Of a stretch of 64,000 nt of DNA, positions 32,225-44,797 are shown piece after piece. Made by a program: the position numbers and the translations under genes. The notes beneath the pieces are model-generated. The model did not search any database. It worked only from the letters and a program-made list of their open reading frames with translations, and had not been told where the DNA came from. Positions within the stretch are counted from its first letter, which is position 1. Every line of letters begins with the position of its first letter. The DNA is from Antennarius striatus (Eukaryota > Chordata > Actinopteri > Lophiiformes > Antennariidae), in contig NC_090797.1 of assembly GCF_040054535.1 (NCBI RefSeq), positions 6,875,001-6,939,000 on the forward strand. Reading direction: 5' to 3'.

Positions 32225-34312
32225 GCAATGTCTGTTGAGAGCAGATCTTCATTTACTGATTTTTTTTAAAAAAAAACCAACAGAAAAGATTTGTGAGACT
32301 TTAATTTTTGTTTGCATGTCTGAATTTCAGACAGTTTGGTGTTGGCACCAAAATAGAATGCATAGAAGGAATTCTTTGTGACTGAAGTTTGTTTGACCAC
32401 AAGTTTTCCTTCCAGGAAACTTGAGCTGCAAATACAGATTCTTTTCATTACCAAAGTGTTGCCCACATATTGCTGTAATGATGATGAAAAATGTGCAGAA
32501 TGCAAAAAAACACGTTCAAATGTTGTGTTTTAATCAACTAACAGCCAAAAAATACGAGCACATTCAGTTTGTGATAATGGACAGTCATTGAATCTAAATG
32601 AAGAGGGTGGCTGATACATGATGTGGCATTTTGTGCCAACTGATATAGCGTCAGCACATAACGTTCCTACTAAAGAAATACTTTGTTTGACAGATTATAA
32701 TACAGACAATGATGTTTAAGGTTGTTTATTAACATTTAAATAAAATGTGTATCCCAATATAATATTGAATACAAACTTTTCAACATGAGCACCAAAATAC
32801 AGCAGCAATGGGAATCTATTCCTCACATTTGCAATTACAGTTTATTTTTAAACAAATTACAATATTAAGCTAGTCCTGCTGACATGAACATAGTTTTCTG
32901 ATTTATTTTTATGCTGTGTCACGGTTTGGAATTTACAATCAGAAAGGAAAATGTCTCCTCTGACTCATTTCTTTTCCTCCCAGTCACTCTACGCCCAATT
33001 TAGCAGCGGAGACATCTCTCTCTGCAAGGGGCACAGGCTTTACCCTTGAAAACATATTTTTGCTGGGAACATTCCCTTCTGACAGGCCATTCTTTGTCTC
33101 GTCTGTGCAGCTCAAAGCATGACACAGGAGTCAGAGAAGGAGTACAACAGCTTTCCTAGTATCTTTCAACTTCTGCTTGTGTTCTGGTCACAATACATGT
33201 CAGAGTCCCGCTGGATTTGCAGCCACTCCCTGTGTCACGACTTTACCGAGCAGCAGAGGAAAAGAGCGAAAGCTAGTGCAGGTTTTGGCTATTGAATTAT
33301 ACATAAGCTGCTTCAGCAAAAATTTTAACCCAAGGCTCTTTTCGGGGGGAGGGGGGGTACATTTCTATTTTACAAGCCAAGGCTGCCTCAGATTGAAATC
33401 CAATTTGTCTTTGTGATCGATCAGTACATGGTGAATGCTCCGTAATGTTCAATTTTGTTATTCAAGCAAGGATTTCATAGCTTATTATTAGCTGATGGTT
33501 GGAAATGACTGATGCTTGAAGTTAAATATAGTTTATTTGGATAAAGTTATGTCGAAGCACTGTTAACGCACACCACACAGATCACTGTCTTTCCATAACT
33601 TTTATCCCAATAGCTTCATTTTAATGAAATTTGTTACAGATATTTAGTCTGTAAGTTGATCTATGTACACATAAACACACACACACACACACGTTTCCCA
33701 TGGTGAAGACGAGAAAACTTTGTGGGTTTCCACTTCTGTGGGAAAGAGAGAGATGTGTGTTGCATCAGTGGACGTTTACATAATGTGAAGCTTTTATTCA
33801 TTTCCTCTCTAGTGCCACTTGGCATCTTTAAATCTCCTCTGCAGGCAGTGCTAGTCTGCCATGCCAGGTCCCGTTCACAGTGAAGAGCAGCCTGAGTATC
33901 AGTTGTAGAGTCTGCCTGTGTTAGTGGATATTAGAAATAATTTGTGTGTGTAAATATTTTTATGGATAATATACATTTTTTTTATCTGCTATGCTTTTAA
34001 AAACACGACTGTCTTCGTGCAGAGGCCGGAACAGCCGGCAGCGTTTCACTCGTACAAGCACAGTTAGACTGAGTATTTTTCCTCGTCTATCCCAGTCATT
34101 CTGATGTCCCTCCATGGAAATCCTACCTCAATCTGTGGGTTTCCCCAGCTGTTGCTCAGTATTGTCCTTCCAGCCCTGTGTTGATAAACCAGTAATTGAA
34201 TGAGATTTGCCTTCTCTTGTATCCAGTTACTTACACTTTGGTAATATGCACAAAAGCTGTTTGTATGGCTATTCCCTCTGGTCCATTTTCTCATTGATGT
34301 GATGATGTTGAT

Positions 34313-34376
<64 letters not shown>
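34313..34376. repeat. (GT)n microsatellite
   Basis: A near-perfect GT repeat of about 60 bp. The overlapping ORFs are repeat translations. Confidence 0.96.
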
Positions 34377-34377
<1 letters not shown>

Positions 34378-36650
34378 TTGCGTGTGTGCACGTATTAAAG
34401 CCTATAATTGCAGCAAAGACAGCTGACCTGACCGTAGTAAACTGCACTTTGCTCTTGCTTGAGTCTCTGGTTTCTGGTCTTCTATACTTTGGCTCTAATA
34501 TATTCAGTCAACGTGAGTCTATAGGCCAAATCAATTTGGTGTGCTATGTAGCCAAGTTTCCATATCCCTCCCTCGGTCCTCTTCTGACCCAGCTGTGATT
34601 CAGTGGCAGTTGTTGAGATTATTTAAGTTTCAGTTCATGGTTTTCTGGCTTCTGTCTAGACCTATAACTATCAGATGATTGATTGACTTTTTGACCAATA
34701 GAATTAAAAAATGATAGGCAACTGTTATGATAATCATTTAGCATTTAAGACGAACATCACTAATTTCAAACACCATATTCAGTTTATTACTGAATTACTA
34801 ACCTTGGTAATATCATAATGCTATCATCTGGGTAATTTGGGTTTGGATTCTAAACTGAAAGTAAAATGAGCATCAGAGAAAGAAATTATCTCAAATGCAC
34901 TTCACAAATCACTTGACTACACTTAATATGTCAAATGTGGATGAATCTTTAAAGATATACGATGTCCTGTTTTATTGATCAGCTAAACATTTTTATGCAT
35001 GTTAAAAAGATGTAAATACAAAAATAGGCGCTTCAGCATAACACCAGTTTAGCTACATTAATTCAAGTGTTCAGTACGGCCTCATTAAGTGTCCACTGGC
35101 CATTGATCGAAGTTACGATACTCTCTGTCAATAACCCTGTGCTTTTGTCTATTCAGGCTGTTGGTTGCCTTGGATTGCATTGTCATGTGCTGACACAGCA
35201 AATCAGGGGGCTGTCTCATTAATTTTCTCTCGGTGGGGTTCAGACCGTCTCCAATAGGACTACAAGTCCTGTCATCCTCTAAAACTGTTCTTTCAGTTAT
35301 GTTTGAATGTTTCCACTAATATATTTGTTATATGATTTTAATCTAGGCACCATTTATTGATACTGTCATAATTGCTATATATTTGGAGTGTCATCTGAAA
35401 GCTTCATTTCCTGAATGTGGCTGTGTCAGTATCCCAGATCAATGAATAGTTTAATGATATGAGTGAAGTGGTGGCTCTGGGGGGGGTTGTGGTACCAAAG
35501 GGTCTCGAACGACACCTTTTTTTGCAAATCAGACAATCAAAAACAAACATAGTGCTGATTGTAACTATTTTAGCATTAACGGTGCTTCATAAACAAAAAA
35601 TAATTGTTAAAAGTATAATAAGAAAGTGGAATGTGGAAAACTTAGCACTAAATCTAAGTATTCAAGTCAATGCGAAAGCACTTGAGTAAATGTTCTAAAA
35701 AAATTTTTAATGAATGTTTAGCTGGTGGGATGTACTTGAAAGGGTTTATCATACATGTGTGTACACTCTGTATATTAAGTACAGAAATATATTTTTCATG
35801 CTGGATTATTGACAGCAGAAACCATATCAAACCTTTATTGTGTTGTTTGTATTTATATAAGCATAAAGTAAATTTCTGTACCTATGAATTGTTCATTAAT
35901 TCATTCATCTTCTAAACCCGCTTCATTCGTGTTTTCTTTGTTTATTTTTTTCCATTATGGGTTGTTTGCCCCTGCTGTTTATCAGCAACAAGACCTCGTG
36001 GTTGCTAAGGTGGGTCGGTGAAAACACCTCGGGGCCCCAGAGCCTGGTGCTCAGTGATGCCTTAGGAATTCCCCAGAGACCCCATCTCCAACCAGCAGCC
36101 TGCAGGATGTGATGCAAGCAGGGATGCAAAGGAAGACGAACCCCGTGCACTCACCTAAGCTTATCTACATTCTAGACTGATAAAAATTATTTAGTATAAG
36201 ATATTTTGAATATTTTTTAAAACACGTGTACATAAAAATTTAGCACAAATATTAAGTTTTTCAGATTGAAATTTGTCCTGTCTACCTTATTTTGAGCAGC
36301 TGTTGGACTGATTTTCACTTTCCTACTTTATGGTTTTGAATGTAAAAAATGAACCATGCTGCATTATAAAAATATATTTGTTATGTAGGTTCTATCAGTA
36401 GGTTGCCTACATTAATAATGTGCAATATGACCATAGTATAGTATTTGGTTATGTAAACTTCCTGAACAAACAGTGAAGGAACAGTCAGACTGGATTGCCA
36501 TTTGCTCTTCTGTGATTGCCTGTGACTGTTTTTACACCTTCCTTCTAAATAAGGCAGCAGGCTGCCAGGACATATGACCACCGTCCCAATTTGGGTTCTC
36601 GACACTGTATCCATCCATCTATCCCATGATTGCTCAATGCCAATGAAAGT

Positions 36651-36666
36651 CACACACACACACACA

Positions 36667-36719
<53 letters not shown>
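36651..36719. repeat. (CA)n microsatellite with one GA interruption
   Basis: A CA repeat of about 70 bp, interrupted once by a CAGA unit. Confidence 0.96.
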
Positions 36720-36721
<2 letters not shown>

Positions 36722-38068
36722 GCTGCAGGTCTCCAATGTGAGAAAGAGCTGCATCAGGTCAGCAACAATGAGCCACAGGAAGACTAAAAAAATAGGTTAG
36801 ATTACTGTCAAAGTAAAAGCACAGATACCACAACTCCCCAAATTTCAGCTGTGAAACTTCATAGACTATTGTCTCTGGAGTATATATAGTTTATAAAATC
36901 TAAAAAAAATTTTATCAATAATATACTTATGGAAGTCTTTGTCACAATCTTGAGTATAGTCCTCTATAGGTCTTACTTCTGCCTCAGCAGACATGATAGC
37001 AGCTCACAATAAATATGTACTCTTTTAATTGATTGTCCAAATAATGTAGAACATTATTTTTTTTCTCAGGTAGTGGTTTCACATTACAGAAGAAAAATAT
37101 TGCATGTTTCTACTGATTTCAACATTAAAATGTTGGTGCTTGGAGGTTGAAAAACAATTATTTTTCAAAGTTCCAAATTACCATAATTTGTTTCAAAACA
37201 ATCATCAACTTATATTAATCACAATATTGTGCTTCATTCACTATTTTCACCTCATTTTCCAATGTTTTGATTAAAATTCTGGGCTACGGTCCTGTCATCA
37301 TTTTATACTAATCTAAATTAAACTTTTTTGAAAACGACTTCAGTTGAGTTCTTAACACGTCATGGAACATTAATAACTGGTATTTTTATAGGAGTGTTAT
37401 TTTATCCCTTGTTTACAGAATGTTTTTGTACATTAAAGGAAATATTCCCCTTCCTCCTTTAAAATATAAAGACTTGTGATAAATTATAAGTCAAGACTCT
37501 CATAAAGATATAAGCACTTATTATCAAGACGCATTAAATGATATCTGAGGATGCATGACTTACCAGTCACGTTGACACGAGTCTTATTTTGAAAAGTAAC
37601 AAAGGAAACACTTCTTTTCATTCTCTCGGGCTTGTTTGACGCTAATGTGAAGGTGCAGCACCCCCCCATCATTCCTATCAGAACTGCTGCAGCTAGTGTC
37701 CTGTAACTCTCCTCCTCCCATCTCCTACTTTTGATGGGGGGGTGTAGCGATGAAGTCACAATGATGTCATTTTAGGATGTGAGAGTCGGGCAAGGTGAGC
37801 TGGTTTTGAGGTGAGTGGTGTCCCCTCCACGGCCAGCGTTGCCTGTACAGAGGCGCGGAAAGGCGAAAGATGATCATCGCCACCGGCACCAATTCAAGCT
37901 CCGCCGCGCTCCGTCCCTCACCTCCTGCTCAGACCTCGGGCTATGGGGCCTCGCCCTGTCTTGATCCCAACACAAGCCTTTACCGCCACCATGCCAAAGG
38001 ACAAAAAATAAGAAGAGTTGCATTTTTAGTGCAGGTAACTTTGACCACGTGCCCTTTAGGTAGACTGG

Positions 38069-40696
38069 ATGGCCATTGCGCAAAGGTGCCTCTACAGTAT
38101 GTCCAGCGGTGCCAGGACGCACTGGACGCTGCCAGCAGTTATTGTACTGTGGACTTATCTCTTGGGGATCGCTTCATCTTATCCGATTCCGAGCAGGACT
38201 AATGCGACTTTGCTGGAAAAGAAGTGGGAGACCCTTTTCTCCCGCTCCTATCTGGGTATAACTGGGGGGAAATCGGAACTGAACTGGGAGAGTGACTATT
38301 TGCAGGGCATCAAAAGAGTGCGACGACTGTACTGCAACGTGGGCATTGGGTTTCACCTGCAGGTGCTCCCGGATGGCAGGATAAGCGGTGCACACAATGA
38401 GAACCAATACAGTGAGTTTCATCCGGCAAAGCGCAGGACCAAGAGACAAGAGCGCAACCCAATGCGCAGGCTGTAAAAGTTAGAGCCGCTCACTTGTTTT
38501 GCATGATATTTAATAAGAGGTGTCGGCGTGGATGAAAAAGCAAAAACGGTGTACTGAGCCTGACATCCGTGCGGTGTTAAGTATTCTCTCAAACCAAAAG
38601 CATGGCATGAATGTTTGGACTCAGTTTAGACGCTGACTTATTTTTACCCTGCGTCCCTGCAGACCGTGCTCAGCACGCTCCTGGGTTATCATAATCTGCA
38701 AATAGGTGATTATTCCAAGGTGCTAAATGAGCAGGGAGAGCATCACCCAGTCGCAATGCACCTGCAAGGTTACACCCATCAGTGCTGCAGAGGCCGGTTC
38801 CTCCACTTTCTCCCCCCACCTCCCCACCCCAGTCGTAGTGAGGCTCTGCCTGCGCTTCTCTAATCTATGTGTCGTTTAGGTCTCATCGAGATCTCCGCCG
38901 TGGACCGAGGAGTGATCAGCTTGTTCGGCGTGAGGAGTGAGATGTTTGTCGCAATGAACAGCAGGGGAAGGTTATACGGAACGGTACGTCCGCCGCGCCA
39001 CACGCACCGGAGCGCGTCCTGCTCCGCGTTCGAGTCCGTGTCGCTGCTGCATCCGCGGATTGTGTGCTGTTGTGTTATTAATATGCTCTCATGATCCAAG
39101 GAGCTCCATAGCGGAGTCCGTTAATGCCTTCTGCTATGCGTCACATCTAGTGCTCAAGTAAAAGTAGCCACACCACAATGTAAAAGTATCCACGAACGTG
39201 GACTTCAGTGAAAGTGCACAACTCGTGTAAAAAAGTGTTCATTTATGCGGTGGTGTGGTCCCTGTCAGCTTACATAATAATTCTATATCTAAATAAATAT
39301 ATATTTATAACTTGTAAGTAGAATTTTTGATGCTGTGCAAACTTTAATGGAAACTTTAAAACATTTGTGTAATTTCATTTTTCGCTTTGTCTCATTGTTT
39401 ATGCTCGTGAAATATGCAAATTCAGCAGTCTGTCATAAAAGGTGACGACCCCCCCCCCTCTGAAGTTTCAGAGGAGATAGTGAGAAGTTGAGCTTTTTTA
39501 CTATTTTAGAGACTTTCTCTATGTTTATGTTCAACGTTACCATGGTTACAAGATGGAGTTGTAGGTTCATTCTTGAGGTTGGTTTCATAGATCTCAAACA
39601 CCATTCAGTGTTTCTTAACAAAACTTGTGTAAACTAGAGAGATGTCTTCCGAATAATTTTGATCATTTAAATTATTTTATTTTGAAACCTAAACTTTTTT
39701 CTCAGATATGAAACCGATAACATTTACAATCGATGAGATGCAGCTATGGCAGGGGGTCCCAAAGGTTTCATCCTTGTAATAATTTGTATTTTGCTCACAA
39801 AGTGAATCCAATCAGATAATTAATGTGAACATCATATGTATGTAGTTTATGCTCAATCAGTTTAAAACCAATGGACTTATATGATTCCCTGTCATTTAAA
39901 GGGCAGCATTAGAAGTGTATCATATCCAAATTGTTTGAACATCTCACAAAATCACCGCAGCTTTTTGCAGGTTTGTAATTATTTTTATTGTATTACGAAA
40001 AGTAAAAATACTAGACGTATTAAAGTTGACTTGCGTGGATTCTTTTCTTACTCTTTCATAAGACAGTTTCTGATTTAAATCATAATCTTGCCAGTTTCTC
40101 TGTCTCAGAAAAGTTTTATAACACCTTGTGTTTGCTGATCGTGCTTCATGTTTGAGATATTTTCTTTAAAAAAAAAAGCTGTTGAATTTAATTTAGTCCT
40201 AAAACATCCGCTTTGTCCAACCAGAGATATGTGGATTATGCGTAGGTTCAATCTTATTTCAACCTCACCTTATTTCTCCTCAGACACTTTAATCCACAGT
40301 TTTCTAGTAACAGCAGGAAGGTGGTTCAGCCTTCAAAAGGAACATTTCTTTTGCAACAACAACCACCTCCTCCAATTTCCCTCAAAGCATGCTTTGTAAG
40401 CAGGCTGTCTGCCAAAGTAAAGGTCATGTGGAAACCATGCATATGTTGTGATATCCATCCTGCGTATGTCGTGAGATGTACTGACCAACCCCCCCCCCTC
40501 TCTCTTTCTGATGTTTTAGAGAGTCTTCATGGATGAGTGCAAGTTCAAGGAGACTTTGCTGCCCAACAACTACAACGCCTATGAGTCTTTTGTTTACAAG
40601 GGCTTCTATATCGCCCTCAGCAAGCATGGCCGCGTAAAAAGAGGCAACAAGGCGACCACCGCCATGACTGTCACACATTTCCTCCCGCGGCTATGA
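38069..40696 (+). CDS. fgf6: Fibroblast growth factor 6, complete CDS in three exons
   Basis: This is a secreted heparin-binding FGF of the FGF4/6 subfamily, signalling through FGF receptors and known for a role in muscle. Exons: 38069-38411, 38880-38983 and 40520-40696, phases 1 and 0, 207 aa (human 208). The start [14 protein letters not shown] aligns with the human MALGQKLFITMSRG. It is followed by a hydrophobic signal segment ([19 protein letters not shown]) and an N-glycosylation motif NAT. The beta-trefoil core begins [20 protein letters not shown]. Exon 2 reads [20 protein letters not shown]. Exon 3 carries [18 protein letters not shown] and ends [10 protein letters not shown]. Exon borders match the canonical three-exon FGF pattern. 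Teleosts have two fgf6 copies; the adjacent fgf23 and tigar mark this locus, but I do not assign a or b. Confidence 0.96.
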
Positions 40697-41997
40697 AAGA
40701 AACAGGCAATAACACACTAATTTGCACATGTGGATGTTCTTCCAGGTAACATAGAAATGCATAGTCATGATATACACACACCAATGGACTGCGAAAGAAA
40801 ACACAAATATTTATTCTGTTTATATATATACATATATGTATATTTGGATAGCTATCTTTGTACATGTACTGTGCTGCTTATTGTTTTTATGGATGGGAAG
40901 AGCTGAAGCCTTTGCCTGTCTCACTTTACCTTGGTGCTTGCTGTTACTGAACTATGTGTCACTTCCTTTTTTGAGATGGAGGACGAGCTCTATCCTGTGC
41001 TTTTAAAGAGTGAAATGAATACTTTTTATTACCTCAAAGAACCACTTTAATAGATTAAGGAATGCATGGACTTCTGCGCAAATATATGCTAAGTTTATCA
41101 TTTCTTCTAACTTCTGAGCGCTTGATGGCTCCCTGTTTAATGATCGATGTCCAGCAGAGAGGGAAACTTAAATGCACTACCTTTGCTGCACGATTTAAAG
41201 GTGCCTTGGTGTTCCCACTTGTGGCCCCCTTAAAGTTGCATGTAAGAGACACCAGCTGGAGTCAGAAATAGGGCTGACACTCCGGAGAGGCCCTCAGAGG
41301 GGGGTGGTGACTATCTCTGGTTTATTTTCTTTTCTGTAATTAGATCAATTAAGTAATATACAATCTGTGGTGGAGACCAGAGAGTGGTCAGCCATGGAGA
41401 CTGGCGTGAGGCCATGAATTTAGACTATATGGCATTGCAGCAAATAAACAGGGTGGAATTCTTGTCTATCCAAGCATGAAGAACATTTACTTGGACGTGG
41501 CTTGCAACTGCACAAGAATAGACTGAACGGATGGATTTACGAGTGCACAGTAGAAAAGTACCTGCATATTGTCTCTGACAAAGCCCCCTGCACTGAAGCA
41601 GGTTGCTGTTTTATTATTGCAAAGCTTTAGCTCCTGCAGAAAAGGATGTCCGTGAGAACCAATGAAAAATAATGTAAATAGATGCAAATATAAAAGAGGA
41701 TTTCAGGAGCTTTTAATGCTGCTTTGTCAAAGTTGCCTGAATGAGGCAAAAAGAGTTCAGGTTGCACAGTGAACTGTCAGTGATGGTGCCTAAATATTTT
41801 CTTTCCCACATGTTTGTCTCTTAATTTCTTGTGTGTGGTGGGGTGTGTGCGTGTCCTGTGCTGTTTCCCTGGCTTGTCTGTGTGCTCTGCAGCAGCACTG
41901 CAGTGAGGCATTGGGAGCTGGAGGCAGATAGTTAGAATGTAATTAATGGTGCGTCAATAGTGCGGCCTCAAGGCGCTGAAGGACAGGCGGTCCCTGG

Positions 41998-42981
41998 ATG
42001 CATGCTATACGGAAGCTTGACTTTATCAATTTGAGGCAGGGGCGTGAAGAGAGCACTTTTGTGATGTTCATATTGGTGTGCATACTGGCAGACTGTCTAC
42101 AAAGCAGACGATGCAACATGCTTTGTTCATGTTTGACTAATACGCCATTTCATATCCTAACATCAGTACCTTGTCACATAGTCCAAGGATTTTTTTTTGT
42201 CTCAGAATCCTTCAGCATGCAACTCCCCCCGTGGGGTCTGCAGCCATTTGCACCAAAACCTGAATCTCGGCCTGCCATCGGTCTCCATCCATTCTTGCGT
42301 TTAGGAAGCAGGACTATTTTAATCCAGGAAAGACGCACACGCGAGGGAACCGGCCTGCTGTCTTTGTTCTTTGTCAGACCTTCTGTAAGAATGCGGATCA
42401 GTCAGGATGACAGGCAGCCTTCCACATACCTGAGTGCCCCCAAACTAACCCAGGAGCTTCCTCCTCTCCTTTCAACCTTATTTAGTTCAAGGTCAGAGTC
42501 ACGGACCAGCCTTGGCCCCAACCCCAATGGTCGGGGTGATCAGCTATATGGGTCGTGCTGTTTCCATCAAATAAGAATCTCAAGTATCTGTTTGACACTT
42601 TTTGTGCTTAAATCACAATTTATTGAAATAACGGTTTCCCTCATATCCACAGGTAGCTACCATAGTACCCTACTTCACAATTGGCACAAATTTTTGAAAT
42701 TTTCCTTCTTCCCTTTCCTGGATTTAGAATCTTACCTCTTTAAAACCCTGCTCCACAACATGCCACCCCCCACCCTTTCCAAGTACTTGCGTTGGGATAT
42801 TTCTGGGGAGGGGACATCTGCAGAGTTAATACAGCATAAGGAGTATCCTCACCTCTGTTGCTGCACCATGTTCATCCTCAAAGCGTGCCCTGACCCTGAC
42901 CACAAACACCTTTCACCACCTGCCGCTCACCTGTCTAAGATGTACAGATCAATTCATAACAGTATTTTTCTCTCAGATTAA
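41998..42981 (+). CDS. Unexplained 327-codon ORF, no recognised family
   Basis: An ATG-initiated frame stays open for 984 nt, by far the longest unspliced ORF in the window outside known exons. The product is rich in Ser, Leu, Pro and Cys, with hydrophobic stretches near the start (FVMFILVCILADCL) and the middle. It has no motif that I recognise, no signal-peptide-like beginning and no clear Kozak context. No splice partners or homologous protein come to mind. It may be a chance ORF in non-coding sequence between fgf6 and fgf23, or an unspliced lineage-specific gene. I lean to chance. Confidence 0.15.
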   Translation: MHAIRKLDFINLRQGREESTFVMFILVCILADCLQSRRCNMLCSCLTNTPFHILTSVPCHIVQGFFFVSESFSMQLPPWGLQPFAPKPESRPAIGLHPFLRLGSRTILIQERRTREGTGLLSLFFVRPSVRMRISQDDRQPSTYLSAPKLTQELPPLLSTLFSSRSESRTSLGPNPNGRGDQLYGSCCFHQIRISSICLTLFVLKSQFIEITVSLISTGSYHSTLLHNWHKFLKFSFFPFLDLESYLFKTLLHNMPPPTLSKYLRWDISGEGTSAELIQHKEYPHLCCCTMFILKACPDPDHKHLSPPAAHLSKMYRSIHNSIFLSD

Positions 42982-43295
42982 TCTGTCAGGCTTTTTTTTT
43001 TTTTTTTTTTTACAGATTTCTTTTCGTTTTTTGCAAGATTCAACACAGCAGAGCAATTTCACCAGGAGTGAACTTCGAACAATTTAATTTCTACGTTGCT
43101 GTCTATTCTGTATGAAATACAACTGATGTGTTTCTTATAATCACAATTTTTTGGCTAAAATAACGGAAATAAAATGGTTTTAGCATGATTGGCTGAGGAA
43201 GGTGTCAACGTGAATTGAATGTTTGCACAAGTCCTCGTGTCTGCTCTGCAGTCAAGATGAATCATGATGAATGTGGCAGCACTGCAGTCAAATCA

Positions 43296-43350
43296 TTTCT
43301 ATTTGTATAGCGCCAAATCACAGCATAAGTTATATCAAGGCACTTTCTGT
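43296..43350 (+). repeat. Short fragment of a common teleost interspersed repeat
   Basis: The words TTTCTATTTGTATAGCGCCA, AATCACAGC and CAAGGCACTTT in this order belong to a sequence I recognise as widely dispersed in acanthomorph fish genomes. Only about 55 bp are present, and the family name is not certain to me. Confidence 0.5.
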
Positions 43351-44719
43351 TAACATTTTGATAATAAGCTAGCATAAAGAAGGGAGTTCACTCACGTTTT
43401 CTATTGAAAAATAGAACTCCAGAAGAACAAATTTCATCTTTTAGCTTTGACCAAAAAAGATTTAACTCGATATCCATCTCTTTCCTTTCTACAGCTTATC
43501 TTAAATCACAGTTTAACTGATTAAAGGTGAGGAATATGTTTTGTTTTATGTGTTAGTAGCATGCGTGAGCCCCAAGCTTAATAAATAGGAGTGTGTTCTT
43601 CAAGTGTTTTGAACTCCCGCTCCAAAAGGGAGGAGCCTCCACTTTATTCCTCTCATCTGCTCTCATATACCTCACCCTCTGCCTTAGCTTTGGTTTGCTG
43701 ACTGTAAATTAAAACAAAACGAACTTCAAGTTACTTGTTTCTGATAGCAGACAATGCTAAGTAAGGATATTAAAGTTTTTCCTTTTATTTTTGTACGTAT
43801 GTGCTGTGCACAGCAGTCTACTGTATTCCTGAGGTAACAATAAAGGTTTTTTTTTTTAACTGGTTTCTGGTAAAGTGCGGTTCTTTCTCTGTTGGAACAA
43901 TTAAACTGATGTGACTTCAGTGGGGATGAGCGAATACACCAAAAGCTGTACTTATTTTATGTATCTGCAACATAAATAATCTTTTTTTATTAAATTATTT
44001 TTAAAAATTGACAAAATGGGAGAAGGGGGGCACTGTATACTGGAACTACAGCATCTAAGAGTAGTTACAGCAGACGAATTGAACTTCACACTCTCCCATT
44101 AAAACTAAGCTAAATGAAGAAATGACGCCCTCTGCTGGCGAAATAATGAAAGTGTTCAGATTGACAAGTGCGTAAAGGCCGCGTCGGAACTTATAATAAT
44201 GACGTTACACTCCGATTATGTTTAAACAAATTTGAAACATGCTATATAACCCTTAATCTATTACTAGTTAACTGCTTTAAAATGTTCATTTTTCGTGAAT
44301 TGGAATAATATTTACTAATTCACAAACGACTACTAACTTTTACAGAATATAACATGAACACTATATTCTTATTTTAATGAAAACATATTTTAACGCGAAT
44401 CTGGAATACTGATCTTCTATAAAATCGTTACCCTTTTTCTTTTACATAAATCTCAGTACATCGTTTCAACTCTAAGTAAATTACCTGCACCAGTGAACCT
44501 GAGTCGATTAGGCAATAGTCTTGGAATAATGTTTAAGGTGGATGAGTAAAGACGTGTCACCAAAAATAAGAGTCCTGTCTGACCAAGACTATCGGAATAA
44601 ACATACAGAGGTGGAAGTGGCCCTTCCGCTTCTGCAAACCCGCACATCTGCTTTGGGGGCGAGTTTCTTTTTTTTTTTTTTTTACGCAAAGGATGTCAGC
44701 AGGAGTGGCACCCGGAGCC

Positions 44720-44727
44720 TTTAAATA
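44720..44727 (+). promoter_or_regulatory. TATA-like box of fgf23
   Basis: TTTAAATA lies 71-78 bp before the chosen fgf23 ATG, following a GC-rich segment. A transcription start about 30 bp downstream (near 44750) would make the ATG at 44798 the first AUG of the mRNA. Confidence 0.5.
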
Positions 44728-44797
44728 GCAAGTGTCTCCAATCTTTGGGACAACAGACCATCTGAAAACATCCAGTGGCTCTCAGTGGAAACCACCG

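Larger units (their letters stand above)
32225..38068. other. Gene-free stretch between the SINE-like copy and fgf6
   Basis: This is AT-rich unique sequence with two CA/GT microsatellites (listed) and a G-run near 33343-33358. A short piece near 35895-35930 resembles the tail of the SINE-like repeat in reverse. No exon was recognised. The last 350 bp before the fgf6 ATG is GC-richer and probably holds the fgf6 promoter and 5' UTR; I see no clear TATA box there. Confidence 0.5.
40697..44719. other. fgf6-fgf23 intergenic region
   Basis: The 3' UTR of fgf6 probably occupies the left part, with an AATAAA at 41443-41448. A 327-codon ORF of unknown meaning lies at 41998-42981, and a common fish repeat fragment at 43296-43350. 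The rest is AT-rich with a T-run near 42990. No FGF-like or other known exon was found. Confidence 0.5.

Noticed and set aside
35895-35932. Reverse SINE-like tail
   Set aside because: About 35 bp of matching tail words only; insufficient for an element call.
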